Of a stretch of 15,001 nucleotides of DNA, positions 5,687 to 12,676 are shown one piece after another; position 1 is the stretch's first letter; every line of letters starts with the position of its first letter. The stretch is from Oscillospiraceae bacterium (lineage in GTDB: Bacteria; Bacillota; Clostridia; Oscillospirales; UBA929): assembly GCA_031271325.1 (NCBI GenBank), contig JAISVY010000048.1:1-15001 (forward strand), in the 5' to 3' direction. A model generated the notes under the pieces. The model saw only the letters and a list, made by a program, of their open reading frames with translations, searched no databases and had not been told where the DNA came from. A program made the translations under genes and the position numbers.

Positions 5687-7435
5687 GTGAAGAATACGCC
5701 GAAAAAAGACATCCTGCGGGAGGAGCTTGTACAAAGCCCCGGACGCACCGCGCTCAAAAACTTCCTGTCGCGCAAGCTGAGCGTTGCCGGCATGATCGTA
5801 TTTGTCCTGATTTTTGTGCTCACTTTCGGGCTTTCGTTCATCCTGCCGATTGACATGCGTTCGATCGACTCCACCCGGAAAAACCTTCCGCCCGCCATGA
5901 ACTACCTCTCGCTGCCCAACGAGCTGAAAGACGGCGCGGAGGCGCTTTCGTTCGGCGCGACCTTCGGCGCGGGAACCGACAGCGCGGGCAAACTGTATAT
6001 CTGGGGCACGTTCAGCGACACCGCCGACAAGATCCGGGCCAACTTCCCCAAAGACTTGGAGCCGGTTCGCATGGTGGCGTGCGGGCTGGACCACATCGTC
6101 GTCGTGGGAGAGAGCGGCGAGGTCTACGCGTGGGGCAACGACCGCCTGAACATCACAAACATCGCGCAGAGCGTCAAGGGGAAAAACATCGTCGATGTCC
6201 GGGCAGGGTTCCAATCGACCGTGGCGCTGGACGACACGGGGAAGCTCCATTTCTGGGGCAACACCAGTATGTTCTATTTCAAGCCCGGCGAGGATCAGGG
6301 CAATTTCCAGACCTTTGACATCAATATCTCCACCGCCATCGCGTCCACCAAGGACGGGCGCGTGGTCTGCCTCTCCCCCGCGGACTCCCTCTTCGCGAAT
6401 GTCCCCGAAGCGGCGCAGGGCCGCACCGTGGACGTCGCCTCGACGGACGAGGTGGGCGCGGCCGTGCTGGACGACGGCACGGTGGTGACATGGGGGCAGA
6501 CCGCGGCGAAGGCATACACCGTGCCGGAGGAGATCCAGGGGCAGGTTTCCGAGCTGAAAGGCGGCAGGACGCACTTCACCGCCCTGCTGCGCGACGGGTC
6601 GGTCGCCTCATGGGGAGACGATTCCTTCGGGCAGACTGACGCGCCCGGCGGAGACGGGTTCCGGAAGATCGCGGTTTCCTACAACCAAAACGCGGCGGTC
6701 GGCGCGGACGGCAAGACGGCGGTTTGGGGTCAGCGCGGCTACCTGATGGGCACCGACGCTTTCGGGCGTGACATTGCCACGCGCCTGATCTACGGCGGGC
6801 GGGTAACCTTAACGGTGGGCTTCATCTCGGTCATCATCACCGCGTTCATCGGCATCCTCGTCGGCGGCTTTTCCGGTTACTTTGGGGGCAAGGTCGATAT
6901 GTTCCTGATGCGCTTCGCCGAAATCGTCTCGTCGATCCCGCAGCTCCCCCTGATGATGATTTTGTCGTCCATTGTGGTCAACAACATCTCGGAGACGGGG
7001 CGCGTCGTGATGATCATGGTCATCCTCGGCATATTGAACTGGCCGGGGCTTGCCCGGCTGACGCGGGCGCAGATTCTGGCGGAGAAGGAAAACGAGTTTG
7101 TGACCGCCGCCAAGGCGATGGGTATTCGCGAGCGGGTGATTATCTTCCGGCATATCCTGCCCAACGTGCTGCCGGTGGTGCTGGTCAGCATCACGCTCAG
7201 TATGGCGACCTGTATGCTGATTGAATCCTCCCTCTCCTTCCTCGGGTTCGGCGTGGTCGAGCCAACGCCCACATGGGGCAATATGCTCAATTCCTCGATG
7301 GATTCCACCACCATCAAGAAATACTGGTGGCGCTGGGTGTTCCCCTCGCTCTCCCTCGGCTTGGCCACCATCAGCATCAACATCATGGGCGACGGGCTGC
7401 GCGACGCGATCGACCCGAAGTCCAACGACAGATAG
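5687..7435 (+). CDS. oppC: OppC/DppC-type permease with an RCC1-like seven-repeat beta-propeller in its first external loop
   Basis: A 582-residue fusion-like permease; ordinary OppC proteins are about 280-320. A basic cytoplasmic N-terminus leads to span 1 (34-53). Residues ~83-348 then hold seven RCC1-type repeats, each ending in a DGxVxxWG-like strand: YIWG (104-107), YAWG (147-150), HFWG (188-191), VCLS (227-230, degenerate), VTWG (267-270), ASWG (307-310) and AVWG (345-348), spaced 38-43 residues. WGDDSFGQ (309-316) is a textbook RCC1 motif. The normal OppC body resumes at once with MGTDAFGRDIATRLIYG (354-370), followed by spans, the EAA helix (470-492) and SFLGFGVVEPTPTWG (517-531). In OppC the span 1-2 loop faces outside, so the propeller should face the binding protein. 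GTG 5687 is chosen from AGGGGG (5674-5679) 7 bases upstream, 11 bases after the oppB stop. The frame is unbroken. The symbol is family-level. Confidence 0.92.
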   Translation: MKNTPKKDILREELVQSPGRTALKNFLSRKLSVAGMIVFVLIFVLTFGLSFILPIDMRSIDSTRKNLPPAMNYLSLPNELKDGAEALSFGATFGAGTDSAGKLYIWGTFSDTADKIRANFPKDLEPVRMVACGLDHIVVVGESGEVYAWGNDRLNITNIAQSVKGKNIVDVRAGFQSTVALDDTGKLHFWGNTSMFYFKPGEDQGNFQTFDINISTAIASTKDGRVVCLSPADSLFANVPEAAQGRTVDVASTDEVGAAVLDDGTVVTWGQTAAKAYTVPEEIQGQVSELKGGRTHFTALLRDGSVASWGDDSFGQTDAPGGDGFRKIAVSYNQNAAVGADGKTAVWGQRGYLMGTDAFGRDIATRLIYGGRVTLTVGFISVIITAFIGILVGGFSGYFGGKVDMFLMRFAEIVSSIPQLPLMMILSSIVVNNISETGRVVMIMVILGILNWPGLARLTRAQILAEKENEFVTAAKAMGIRERVIIFRHILPNVLPVVLVSITLSMATCMLIESSLSFLGFGVVEPTPTWGNMLNSSMDSTTIKKYWWRWVFPSLSLGLATISINIMGDGLRDAIDPKSNDR

Positions 7436-7442
7436 GGGGGAA

Positions 7443-8441
7443 ATGTCTGTGGCACTGCTGGAGTTAAAAGAACTGCACACCTACTTCAAAACCAAGCGCG
7501 GGATTGTGAAAGCGGTCAACGGCGTTTCCTATTCCGTGGAGGCAGGGCGGACGCTGGGTGTTGTCGGGGAGAGCGGAAGCGGCAAATCGGTCGCCGCGCT
7601 GAGTATCCTCCGCCTTCTGGACGGCAACGGTTTTATTGCGGGCGGCGAAATCCTGTTCAAGGACGCGGACTTGGTCAACGCCCCGATGAGCGACTTATAT
7701 AAAATCCGCGGCAACCAGATCTCGATGATCTTTCAGGAACCGATGACCAGCCTAAACCCCGTTTTCACCGTGGGGCGGCAGCTGGGAGAATCTTTCCGGG
7801 CGCATCAGGGGATGGGGAAACGGGAAGCGCTGATCCAGTCGGTGCGGATGCTGGCCGACGTAAAAATCCCCAACCCGGAGACGGTGGTGCGGCAATATCC
7901 GTTCCAGCTTTCGGGGGGGATGCGCCAGCGGGTGATGATCGCGATGGCGTTGGCGTGCCAGCCGGATATCCTGATCGCGGACGAACCGACGACCGCGCTG
8001 GATGTGACCATACAGGCGCAGATCCTGCGGCTGATGAACGACCTCAAACGGGAGAAGGGGACGTCCATCCTCTTTATCACGCACGATTTGGGCGTAATCA
8101 ACGAGATGGCCGACGACGTCGTCGTTATGTACTGCGGCGAAGTGGTGGAAATGGCGCCGGTCAAGACCATCTTTGGGCAAACCGGGTTTTCCCATCCCTA
8201 CACCGAGGGTCTGATGCTGTCTATCCCGCGCCTTGACACCCCGCCGAACACCCGGCTGGAAGCAATCCCCGGCGCGGTGCCCCACCCGCTCGACCTGCCC
8301 ATAGGCTGTAAGTTCGCGCCGCGCTGCAAATACGCGCGCGAAACCTGCCGGCAATCCAACCCGGAGCTTGTCCCCGTGAGCGCCGGGCAAAAAGTTCGCT
8401 GTTTCTTCGCGTCGAAGGAGGACCGCCATGCAGACAAATGA
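7443..8441 (+). CDS. oppD: ABC importer ATPase, OppD/DppD type
   Basis: A 332-residue ATPase of normal length, one of two that power the importer from the cytosol. Walker A is GESGSGKS (42-49); the Q-loop is IFQEPMTSLNP; the ABC signature is LSGGMRQR; Walker B is ILIADEPTTALD with the catalytic Glu; the switch His is in ITHD. The C-terminal extension has cysteines in the pattern CX5C-CX6C plus a later Cys (CKFAPRC, CKYARETC, VRCF), as seen in OppD/DppD members reported to hold an iron-sulfur cluster. The start is either ATG 7443, only 2-3 bases after a G-rich site (7434-7440), or GTG 7449, which has better spacing; the proteins differ by two residues. It lies 7 bases after the permease stop and overlaps the next gene by 14 bases. 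Confidence 0.95.
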   Translation: MSVALLELKELHTYFKTKRGIVKAVNGVSYSVEAGRTLGVVGESGSGKSVAALSILRLLDGNGFIAGGEILFKDADLVNAPMSDLYKIRGNQISMIFQEPMTSLNPVFTVGRQLGESFRAHQGMGKREALIQSVRMLADVKIPNPETVVRQYPFQLSGGMRQRVMIAMALACQPDILIADEPTTALDVTIQAQILRLMNDLKREKGTSILFITHDLGVINEMADDVVVMYCGEVVEMAPVKTIFGQTGFSHPYTEGLMLSIPRLDTPPNTRLEAIPGAVPHPLDLPIGCKFAPRCKYARETCRQSNPELVPVSAGQKVRCFFASKEDRHADK

Positions 8442-9996
8442 AAAAGTCCTGTTCCGCATCCGCGGACTGAAGCAGTATTTCCCGGTCAAAGGGTCGAAGA
8501 AACAGTTTGTCAAGGCAAACGACGGGATTGACCTCGATATCTACGAGGGGGAGACGTTCGGGCTGGTCGGCGAGAGCGGCTGCGGGAAATCCACGCTGGG
8601 GCGGGTGCTGCTGCAGCTCTACCGCCAGACATACGGGCGTACCCTGTATTACGGGCGGACGGCGGACGAGATTGCGCCGGACTATGTGCGGCAGACGGTG
8701 GTTTCCCTCCCGTCCGGTCTGCGGAAGATGCGTGAGCGGGAGAAGGCACGCGATGAAACAGAAGCCAGGGTGACCGCGCTGAAATCTTCCGCCGAGCCGA
8801 AAACACGCCTTTACGACCAGATGGAGGAGCTTAACAGGCTCTCCAAGTCTGCCGAGGACGCCTATCTGGATATCGCGCAAATCATCGGCGGGCTGATGGT
8901 GGCCGACGATTTGGCGGCGGTTTCGTCCGCCTATTTGAGCGTTTTCCAGGCGGCGCGGGCGCGGCGCAGGGTGCGGGAAGAACGGGAACGGCAGCAGATG
9001 GAACTGGACGACGCGGTGTTCGCGGGGAACAAAAGCAGAGACGCGGGGCGTAAAGCCGGCAGGATACAAACCAAGCTCAAGCTGACCGACGAGCGTTTGG
9101 AACGGCTGGACCAGTCCCTCAAGGAGCGGCAAGCCGAATTGGAAACTCTCCGCAGCCGTTATGAAAACCATCCCGAATTTGCCAAGCACGAAGCGTTCCG
9201 CGAGGTTGGAATCGACCTCGCGCGGTTGAATTACAACGAAATGCGTGTCCTCCGCCGCGATATGCAGCTGATTTTCCAAGACCCGTATTCGTCGCTCAAC
9301 CCGCGTATGACGGTGGGTCAGATCATCGGGGAGGGACTGCGGACGCACAATTTCTTCCGCGAAAACGGGGAGAGACAGCAGGCGTACACCCTTGAGGTGA
9401 TGGAGAAATGCGGTCTCGCGCCCTATATGCTCCACCGTTACCCCCACCAGTTTTCCGGCGGGCAGCGGCAGAGGATCGGCATTGCCCGTTCGCTTGCGGT
9501 CAAGCCGAGGTTTGTGGTCTGTGACGAAGCGGTGTCGGCGCTGGACGTCTCCATCCAGTCGCAGGTGATCAATCTGCTCCAGGACCTGCGGGAACAGGAG
9601 AACCTGACCTATTTGTTCATCTCGCACGACCTTTCGGTCATCAAATATATCTCCGACCGAATCGGCGTGATGTATTTGGGGAACATCGTCGAGCTGACCG
9701 GCGCGGCCGAGCTGTTTGCGAACCCGATGCACCCATATACGGCAGCCCTGCTGGCGGCCATTCCGACGACAGACCCCGGAGCGTCTAAAGAACATGAGAT
9801 TTTGGAGGGCGACATCCCAAGCCCGATCAACCCGCCGAAGGGCTGTAAGTTCCACACCCGCTGTAAGCATTGCACCGACATATGCCGGCAGGTGACCCCG
9901 GAATTTGCGGAAGTCCGCCCCGGTCACTTTGTCGCGTGCCACCATATGGTGGGGAGCGCCGACGCGGCGGCGCAAACCGGCGCGGGAAAGGGATAG
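8428..9996 (+). CDS. oppF: OppF-type ABC ATPase with a ~190-residue helical insertion between Walker A and Q-loop
   Basis: A 522-residue ATPase; ordinary OppF proteins are about 310-340. Walker A is GESGCGKS (48-55), and the following helix and strand look normal to about residue 77. Residues ~78-272 are an insertion rich in Arg, Glu, Lys, Leu and Ala with heptad-like stretches (about 96-145 and 175-245), predicted mainly helical and partly coiled coil. The canonical fold then resumes: Q-loop IFQDPYSSLNP (282-292), signature FSGGQRQR (342-349), Walker B FVVCDEAVSALD (362-373), switch His400 and the OppF tail HPYTAALLAAIP (435-446). Cysteines 473, 479, 482 and 486 plus 504 resemble the OppD/F cluster motif. 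All catalytic motifs are intact, so it should hydrolyse ATP. AAGGAGG (8415-8421) supports ATG 8428, 14 bases inside oppD. The symbol is family-level. Confidence 0.93.
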   Translation: MQTNEKVLFRIRGLKQYFPVKGSKKQFVKANDGIDLDIYEGETFGLVGESGCGKSTLGRVLLQLYRQTYGRTLYYGRTADEIAPDYVRQTVVSLPSGLRKMREREKARDETEARVTALKSSAEPKTRLYDQMEELNRLSKSAEDAYLDIAQIIGGLMVADDLAAVSSAYLSVFQAARARRRVREERERQQMELDDAVFAGNKSRDAGRKAGRIQTKLKLTDERLERLDQSLKERQAELETLRSRYENHPEFAKHEAFREVGIDLARLNYNEMRVLRRDMQLIFQDPYSSLNPRMTVGQIIGEGLRTHNFFRENGERQQAYTLEVMEKCGLAPYMLHRYPHQFSGGQRQRIGIARSLAVKPRFVVCDEAVSALDVSIQSQVINLLQDLREQENLTYLFISHDLSVIKYISDRIGVMYLGNIVELTGAAELFANPMHPYTAALLAAIPTTDPGASKEHEILEGDIPSPINPPKGCKFHTRCKHCTDICRQVTPEFAEVRPGHFVACHHMVGSADAAAQTGAGKG

Positions 9997-10001
9997 GCGT
10001 T

Positions 10002-10208
10002 ATGAAGCCGGATTTCATTGTTTTCAAGAAGAAGGTTCATCGGGTGGTAGACCCGGAGAAAAGCGAACAACGCCGGAAGGAAGAGCCGTTGGATTTGGAA
10101 AAGGGCGATTTGAAAGCCATGATGATTGCGGCGTTCCTCACCTTCCTGCCGGCGCTGCTTGTGATCCTCGCCATACTCGCGCTGCTGATATTTGTGGTGT
10201 TTCGGTAA
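10002..10208 (+). CDS. Small single-span membrane protein, last gene of the importer operon
   Basis: A 68-residue protein that I do not recognise as a named family. Residues 1-38 are highly charged, mixed Lys/Arg/Glu/Asp, with no signal peptide. Residues 41-66 are one long hydrophobic segment (AAFLTFLPALLVILAILALL) ending in Arg68, so it is likely tail-anchored with its charged part in the cytosol. ATG 10002 lies 5 bases after the oppF-like stop, and only a modest ribosome site is present, the AAAGGGATAGG overlapping that stop (9987-9997), so translation may depend on coupling. The strong terminator begins 5 bases after its stop, making it a true operon member. A role as accessory subunit, perhaps touching the ATPase insertion, is a guess from position. 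Confidence 0.75.
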   Translation: MKPDFIVFKKKVHRVVDPEKSEQRRKEEPLDLEKGDLKAMMIAAFLTFLPALLVILAILALLIFVVFR

Positions 10209-10213
10209 CCCCC

Positions 10214-10261
10214 AAAAAACAAGAGTCTGCGTTCATGTCAAACGCAGGCTCTTGTTTTTTT
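10214..10261. terminator. Strong bidirectional intrinsic terminator
   Basis: ACAAGAGTCTGCGTT (10219-10233) pairs with AACGCAGGCTCTTGT (10241-10255) over 15 positions with one G-T wobble and a seven-base loop. A T run (10255-10261) follows on the + strand and an A run (10214-10219) precedes it, so it works in both directions. It ends the importer operon and lies 59 bases past the stop of the convergent SLH gene. Confidence 0.93.
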
Positions 10262-10319
10262 GTGTTGTTTGTTATCTCGCCCGTGCGCTGTCTCCGGCGG
10301 CGTCGCCGCAAAACTTACC

Positions 10320-11576
10320 TCACCAGCCGAATACCCAGCTCAGCAGTCCCCCTTCCGGTTTGGGCGCGGAGTAGGCATCCATCGCGCGGACAAGCAGTAC
10401 CGCGACGTCGCCGCGCGTCAGGGGTTTATCTTCATCCGAAACAATAATCTCGTCGAACATCCCGGCGGCGTCCAGATTCGCGATCGCTTGCGCAGACCAA
10501 GCCGGAACGGCGGCATCGCCGTCAAGCGGCACGTTCACCGGTCTCAGCGCGTTGTTGATTACGGAGGCGGCTTGATTCAGCGTGATCAGTTCCTGAGCGT
10601 TCATCAGCACTCGCCCGTCCGGCGTACGGCCGCCGGAGACGATACCCGCCTTGAGCGCCGTTTGCGCATAGGGCTTAAACCAAGCCGGAATATCCGCGTC
10701 GTCATAAAAACCCGTCGTGGTCACCGCTTCCGTCTCCAAACCGATCGCCCTGACCAGCATGGTGACCATTTCCGCCCGGCTGACATAATCGTCGGGGCGA
10801 AAATAATAATTCCCGCTCATCCATTGCCCGGTAAATACCTCTTCCCCGCTGAGCCGCATTGCGGCATACTGCGCCGGGTGCCCGTCCATATCCGCGTATG
10901 TCGTCTTTGAAGACGGTTTCTCGATCACAACGCTGATCTTTCCCTCCTGGGATACGTTGCCGTATGCGTCAACCGCGACATAGGAGAGGATGTCGGAACC
11001 GGTCTTGTTGCGGAACGGGGTATAGATAAAACGCCCGTCGGGCACGACCTCCACTTCTCCGCGGCGCGGCTTGGCGGTGATGCGGAAGGTCAGTGCGTCG
11101 CCTTCCGGGTCTTCGGCACGGAACGTACCGGTGACGGGGACATTTTTATAGGTCTTAATCCCGACATCATGCGCCAGAGGCGGTTTGTTGTCCACCGACT
11201 GAACGGTCAGGACGGCGACCATCGCCCCGTCCACCGAGCCGTTTTCATAGACCGGAAGGAAACCGAAACGAACCGTCCGCTTGCTGTCCGGTCCCGGGTG
11301 GTATGAGAGCGCGCCCAGCGTCGGAGCCGGAACGGCCTCCCCTGTCATCAGCGTCCGCCCGCCGTATACCAAAATGCCGGTTTCCGGCAGCGACGTAATG
11401 ACAATACCCGCCAGCGGGGATTCCGCGTCGCCGCAAAGAGCGGTGAAATCCGCGATCGAAAATCTCACGTCCGTGCCGCCGGATTTTTCCAGAGTAACCG
11501 CCCAAACAGGCGCCGCCAGGACGGCCGCCGCCAACATCCATGCCAATAACCGAACCGTTTTACGCTTTGCTTCCAC
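10320..11576 (-). CDS. Secreted SLH-domain cell-wall protein with Ig/cadherin-like domains
   Basis: A 418-residue exported protein. A basic start and hydrophobic segment (9-25) form a signal peptide, probably cut after Ala-Pro-Val-Trp-Ala (residue 26). Residues ~28-130 and ~131-220 look like two Ig- or cadherin-like beta domains. The second contains AEDPEGDALTF and GRFIYTP, typical of tandem cadherin-like repeats in bacterial surface proteins. Three SLH repeats follow: ~227-280 (SRAEMVTMLVRAIGL), ~290-344 (PYAQTALKAGIV) and ~356-401 (TRGDVAVLLVRAM). SLH repeats bind pyruvylated wall polymers, so this protein should sit on the cell surface. GTG 11576 is chosen from a perfect AAGGAGGT (11584-11591) 7 bases upstream; a longer frame from ATG 11627 would bury the signal peptide. 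It converges on the importer operon and shares its terminator. Confidence 0.9.
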   Translation of the reverse strand: MEAKRKTVRLLAWMLAAAVLAAPVWAVTLEKSGGTDVRFSIADFTALCGDAESPLAGIVITSLPETGILVYGGRTLMTGEAVPAPTLGALSYHPGPDSKRTVRFGFLPVYENGSVDGAMVAVLTVQSVDNKPPLAHDVGIKTYKNVPVTGTFRAEDPEGDALTFRITAKPRRGEVEVVPDGRFIYTPFRNKTGSDILSYVAVDAYGNVSQEGKISVVIEKPSSKTTYADMDGHPAQYAAMRLSGEEVFTGQWMSGNYYFRPDDYVSRAEMVTMLVRAIGLETEAVTTTGFYDDADIPAWFKPYAQTALKAGIVSGGRTPDGRVLMNAQELITLNQAASVINNALRPVNVPLDGDAAVPAWSAQAIANLDAAGMFDEIIVSDEDKPLTRGDVAVLLVRAMDAYSAPKPEGGLLSWVFGW

Positions 11577-11788
11577 GGAAAAGACCTCCTTGTTTTCAGG
11601 TTTATGCCCATAGTCTTTTCCATTCACGCCAGTTTATCCTTGCGCTGGGAATTGTTCATGGTTTATTCATATACATAAGCTATACAGGGCTTACGGGCAG
11701 GCGTCGCAGACGTGAGCGGCTGTGCCGCGGCGACACACCCCCCCGCCTCATGACACGGTTTATCGTGTACAGCCGTTGGCGGCTCCAA

Positions 11789-11816
11789 CATAAATCCCCG
11801 CCCCGTCTCATATGTT
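11789..11816 (+). promoter_or_regulatory. Possible mother-cell sigma (SigE-like) promoter of the 87-residue protein
   Basis: CATAAAT (11789-11795), 13 bases, then CATATGTT (11809-11816), 25 bases before the ATG. The second box resembles the CATAnnnT -10 used by the sporulation factors SigE and SigK. No good vegetative promoter is visible in 11628-11840. A nearly identical CATATGTTATAG occurs before the other small gene downstream. Confidence 0.3.
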
Positions 11817-11840
11817 TATAGACAGAAGGAGGCGGGGGTC

Positions 11841-12104
11841 ATGCATGAAATCGCGAAGCAGGTGGCCGAGTATAAGTCTCTTAAAACGTCCATCAAAGAT
11901 TTGGAATTTCAGCTCTCCGAAATCGAGGGCGTGATCAAAGCGTATATGGGCGACATGGAAGAATTACAGGTAGACGGAACCACCGTCCGCTGGAAGACGG
12001 TGGCGCAAAACCGTTTCGACACCGCTTCGTTCAAAGCGCAGCACGAGGCTTTGTACGAGCGTTTCTTAATCCGCGGCGAAACGCGCCGTTTCACGGTAAA
12101 TTGA
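11841..12104 (+). CDS. Small protein resembling the C-terminal region of YqaJ-type phage recombinases
   Basis: An 87-residue protein. Residues ~1-37 form a charged helix (YKSLKTSIKDLEFQLSEIEG). Then come YMGDMEEL, VDGTTVRWKTV, NRFDTASFKAQHEALYERF and TRRFTV. From memory, this order of motifs (helix, YMGDAEEL, WKTV, RFD..AFK..H..LY, RRFTV) is that of the C-terminal part of phage YqaJ exonuclease/recombinase proteins. The nuclease domain is missing, and nothing of it precedes the gene. A perfect AAGGAGG (11826-11832) 8 bases before the ATG suggests an expressed stand-alone gene and not just debris. It could be a phage remnant or a domesticated DNA-related protein. The assignment is recognition only and needs a profile search. 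Confidence 0.65.
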   Translation: MHEIAKQVAEYKSLKTSIKDLEFQLSEIEGVIKAYMGDMEELQVDGTTVRWKTVAQNRFDTASFKAQHEALYERFLIRGETRRFTVN

Positions 12105-12111
12105 GACGCTC

Positions 12112-12375
12112 CCGGCGCGACGACGGTTTCAGCGTCCTGTGCAGGGCGCGGTATCCTTGACGCGCCGTGAACATCCCCCGGCGGCATTCGCCGCCACCCC
12201 CTTCCGGCGGAAGGGGGCTACGGGGGGAGCGTACAATGGACAATTGACAGTTGACGATGGACAATTTGGACAGGTAGGGCGCGACGACCCCGGCGCGCCG
12301 CCGGTTTCAGCGTCCTGTGTAGGGGAGGCGTTTTGCCTCCCGTGATACCTGCGGGCGGGATGACCCATCCCCTGC
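12112..12375. repeat. Cluster of structured direct repeats and hairpins
   Basis: Two ~35-base copies (12112-12146 and 12290-12324) share GGTTTCAGCGTCCTGTG followed by CAGGG or TAGGG. Each copy leads into a hairpin of different sequence: GGCGCG/CGCGCC (12145-12166) after the first, GGGAGGC/GCCTCCC (12323-12341) after the second, both followed by CGTGA. A third TAGGG-led hairpin uses GGCGCG/CGCGCC (12278-12299). Between them are GGCGGC/GCCGCC (12180-12195) and CCCCCTTCC/GGAAGGGGG (12197-12217); GGGATG/CATCCC (12357-12371) ends the block. No ribosome site or conserved protein is seen, so this 374-base gap (12105-12478) is non-coding apart from the promoter at its right end. Confidence 0.75.
12237..12264. 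repeat. Four tandem heptads, TKGACRR type
   Basis: TGGACAA, TTGACAG, TTGACGA and TGGACAA follow each other without gaps, and a partial TTGGACAG comes next. Short TGGACAA/TTGACAA-type heptads are common in intergenic repeats of many bacteria. Here they lie inside the hairpin cluster and contain several -35-like TTGACA words, but none has a matching -10. Confidence 0.6.
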
Positions 12376-12432
12376 ACGATAACAATTGTCGTTGTTCACT
12401 GTTCATACATGGGTTTTTAGAGGTACCTAATT

Positions 12433-12460
12433 GTCATTTCTTCCCCATTTGGCATATGTT
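12433..12460 (+). promoter_or_regulatory. Promoter of the 65-residue membrane protein (SigE-like or weak sigma-A)
   Basis: GTCATTT (12433-12439), 13 bases, CATATGTT (12453-12460) fits a mother-cell sporulation pattern. The same DNA can be read as TTGTCA (12431-12436), 18 bases, TATGTT (12455-12460) for sigma-A. The last base is 18 before the ATG. Sequence alone does not settle which factor is used. Confidence 0.4.
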
Positions 12461-12478
12461 ATAGCGGGGGGCGAGAAC

Positions 12479-12676
12479 ATGAAACGGATATTTGCCAATA
12501 TGAAAGATGTCATCGCCGTAATATTGGTGTTCGCGTTCTGTGTATCCATCTTCCTGCCCGAGCATCTGGTGTCGGACACGACCATGCAGCAATTCGAGCG
12601 GATTCTGTTTATGGTGGTGGGTTTTTACTTCGGAACGCACATTGCGGAAAACAAAAACAAACCGCCGCCCCCGTAA
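12479..12676 (+). CDS. Small two-span membrane protein
   Basis: A 65-residue protein not assigned to a named family. Span 1 is about residues 10-26 (VIAVILVFAFCVSIFLP) and span 2 about 42-53 (ILFMVVGFYFGTHI), separated by a short polar loop; the tail is Lys/Asn/Pro-rich. The GFYFG ending of span 2 is also seen in small phage-encoded or mobile-element membrane proteins, so a holin-like or phage-derived origin is possible but unproven. ATG 12479 follows a G-rich ribosome site (GGGGGGCGAG, 12466-12475). An in-frame TTG at 12431 would overlap the promoter and is rejected. Its last codons overlap the terminator of the convergent kinase gene. Confidence 0.7.
   Translation: MKRIFANMKDVIAVILVFAFCVSIFLPEHLVSDTTMQQFERILFMVVGFYFGTHIAENKNKPPPP

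Noticed and set aside
5687..7435. Two separate genes (RCC1 protein and permease) joined by sequencing error
   Set aside because: One uninterrupted frame contains span 1, the propeller and the rest of the permease. The permease would lack span 1 if split, and no internal ribosome site precedes residue 349.
8221..9975. 584-codon open frame on the - strand opposite oppF and the end of oppD
   Set aside because: It is an antisense shadow of well-conserved ATPase genes, rich in Arg/His/Leu with no recognisable motif or start signal.
12112..12375. Possible CRISPR array
   Set aside because: Only two to three repeat copies occur, at uneven distances, with self-paired variable parts and no cas genes nearby.
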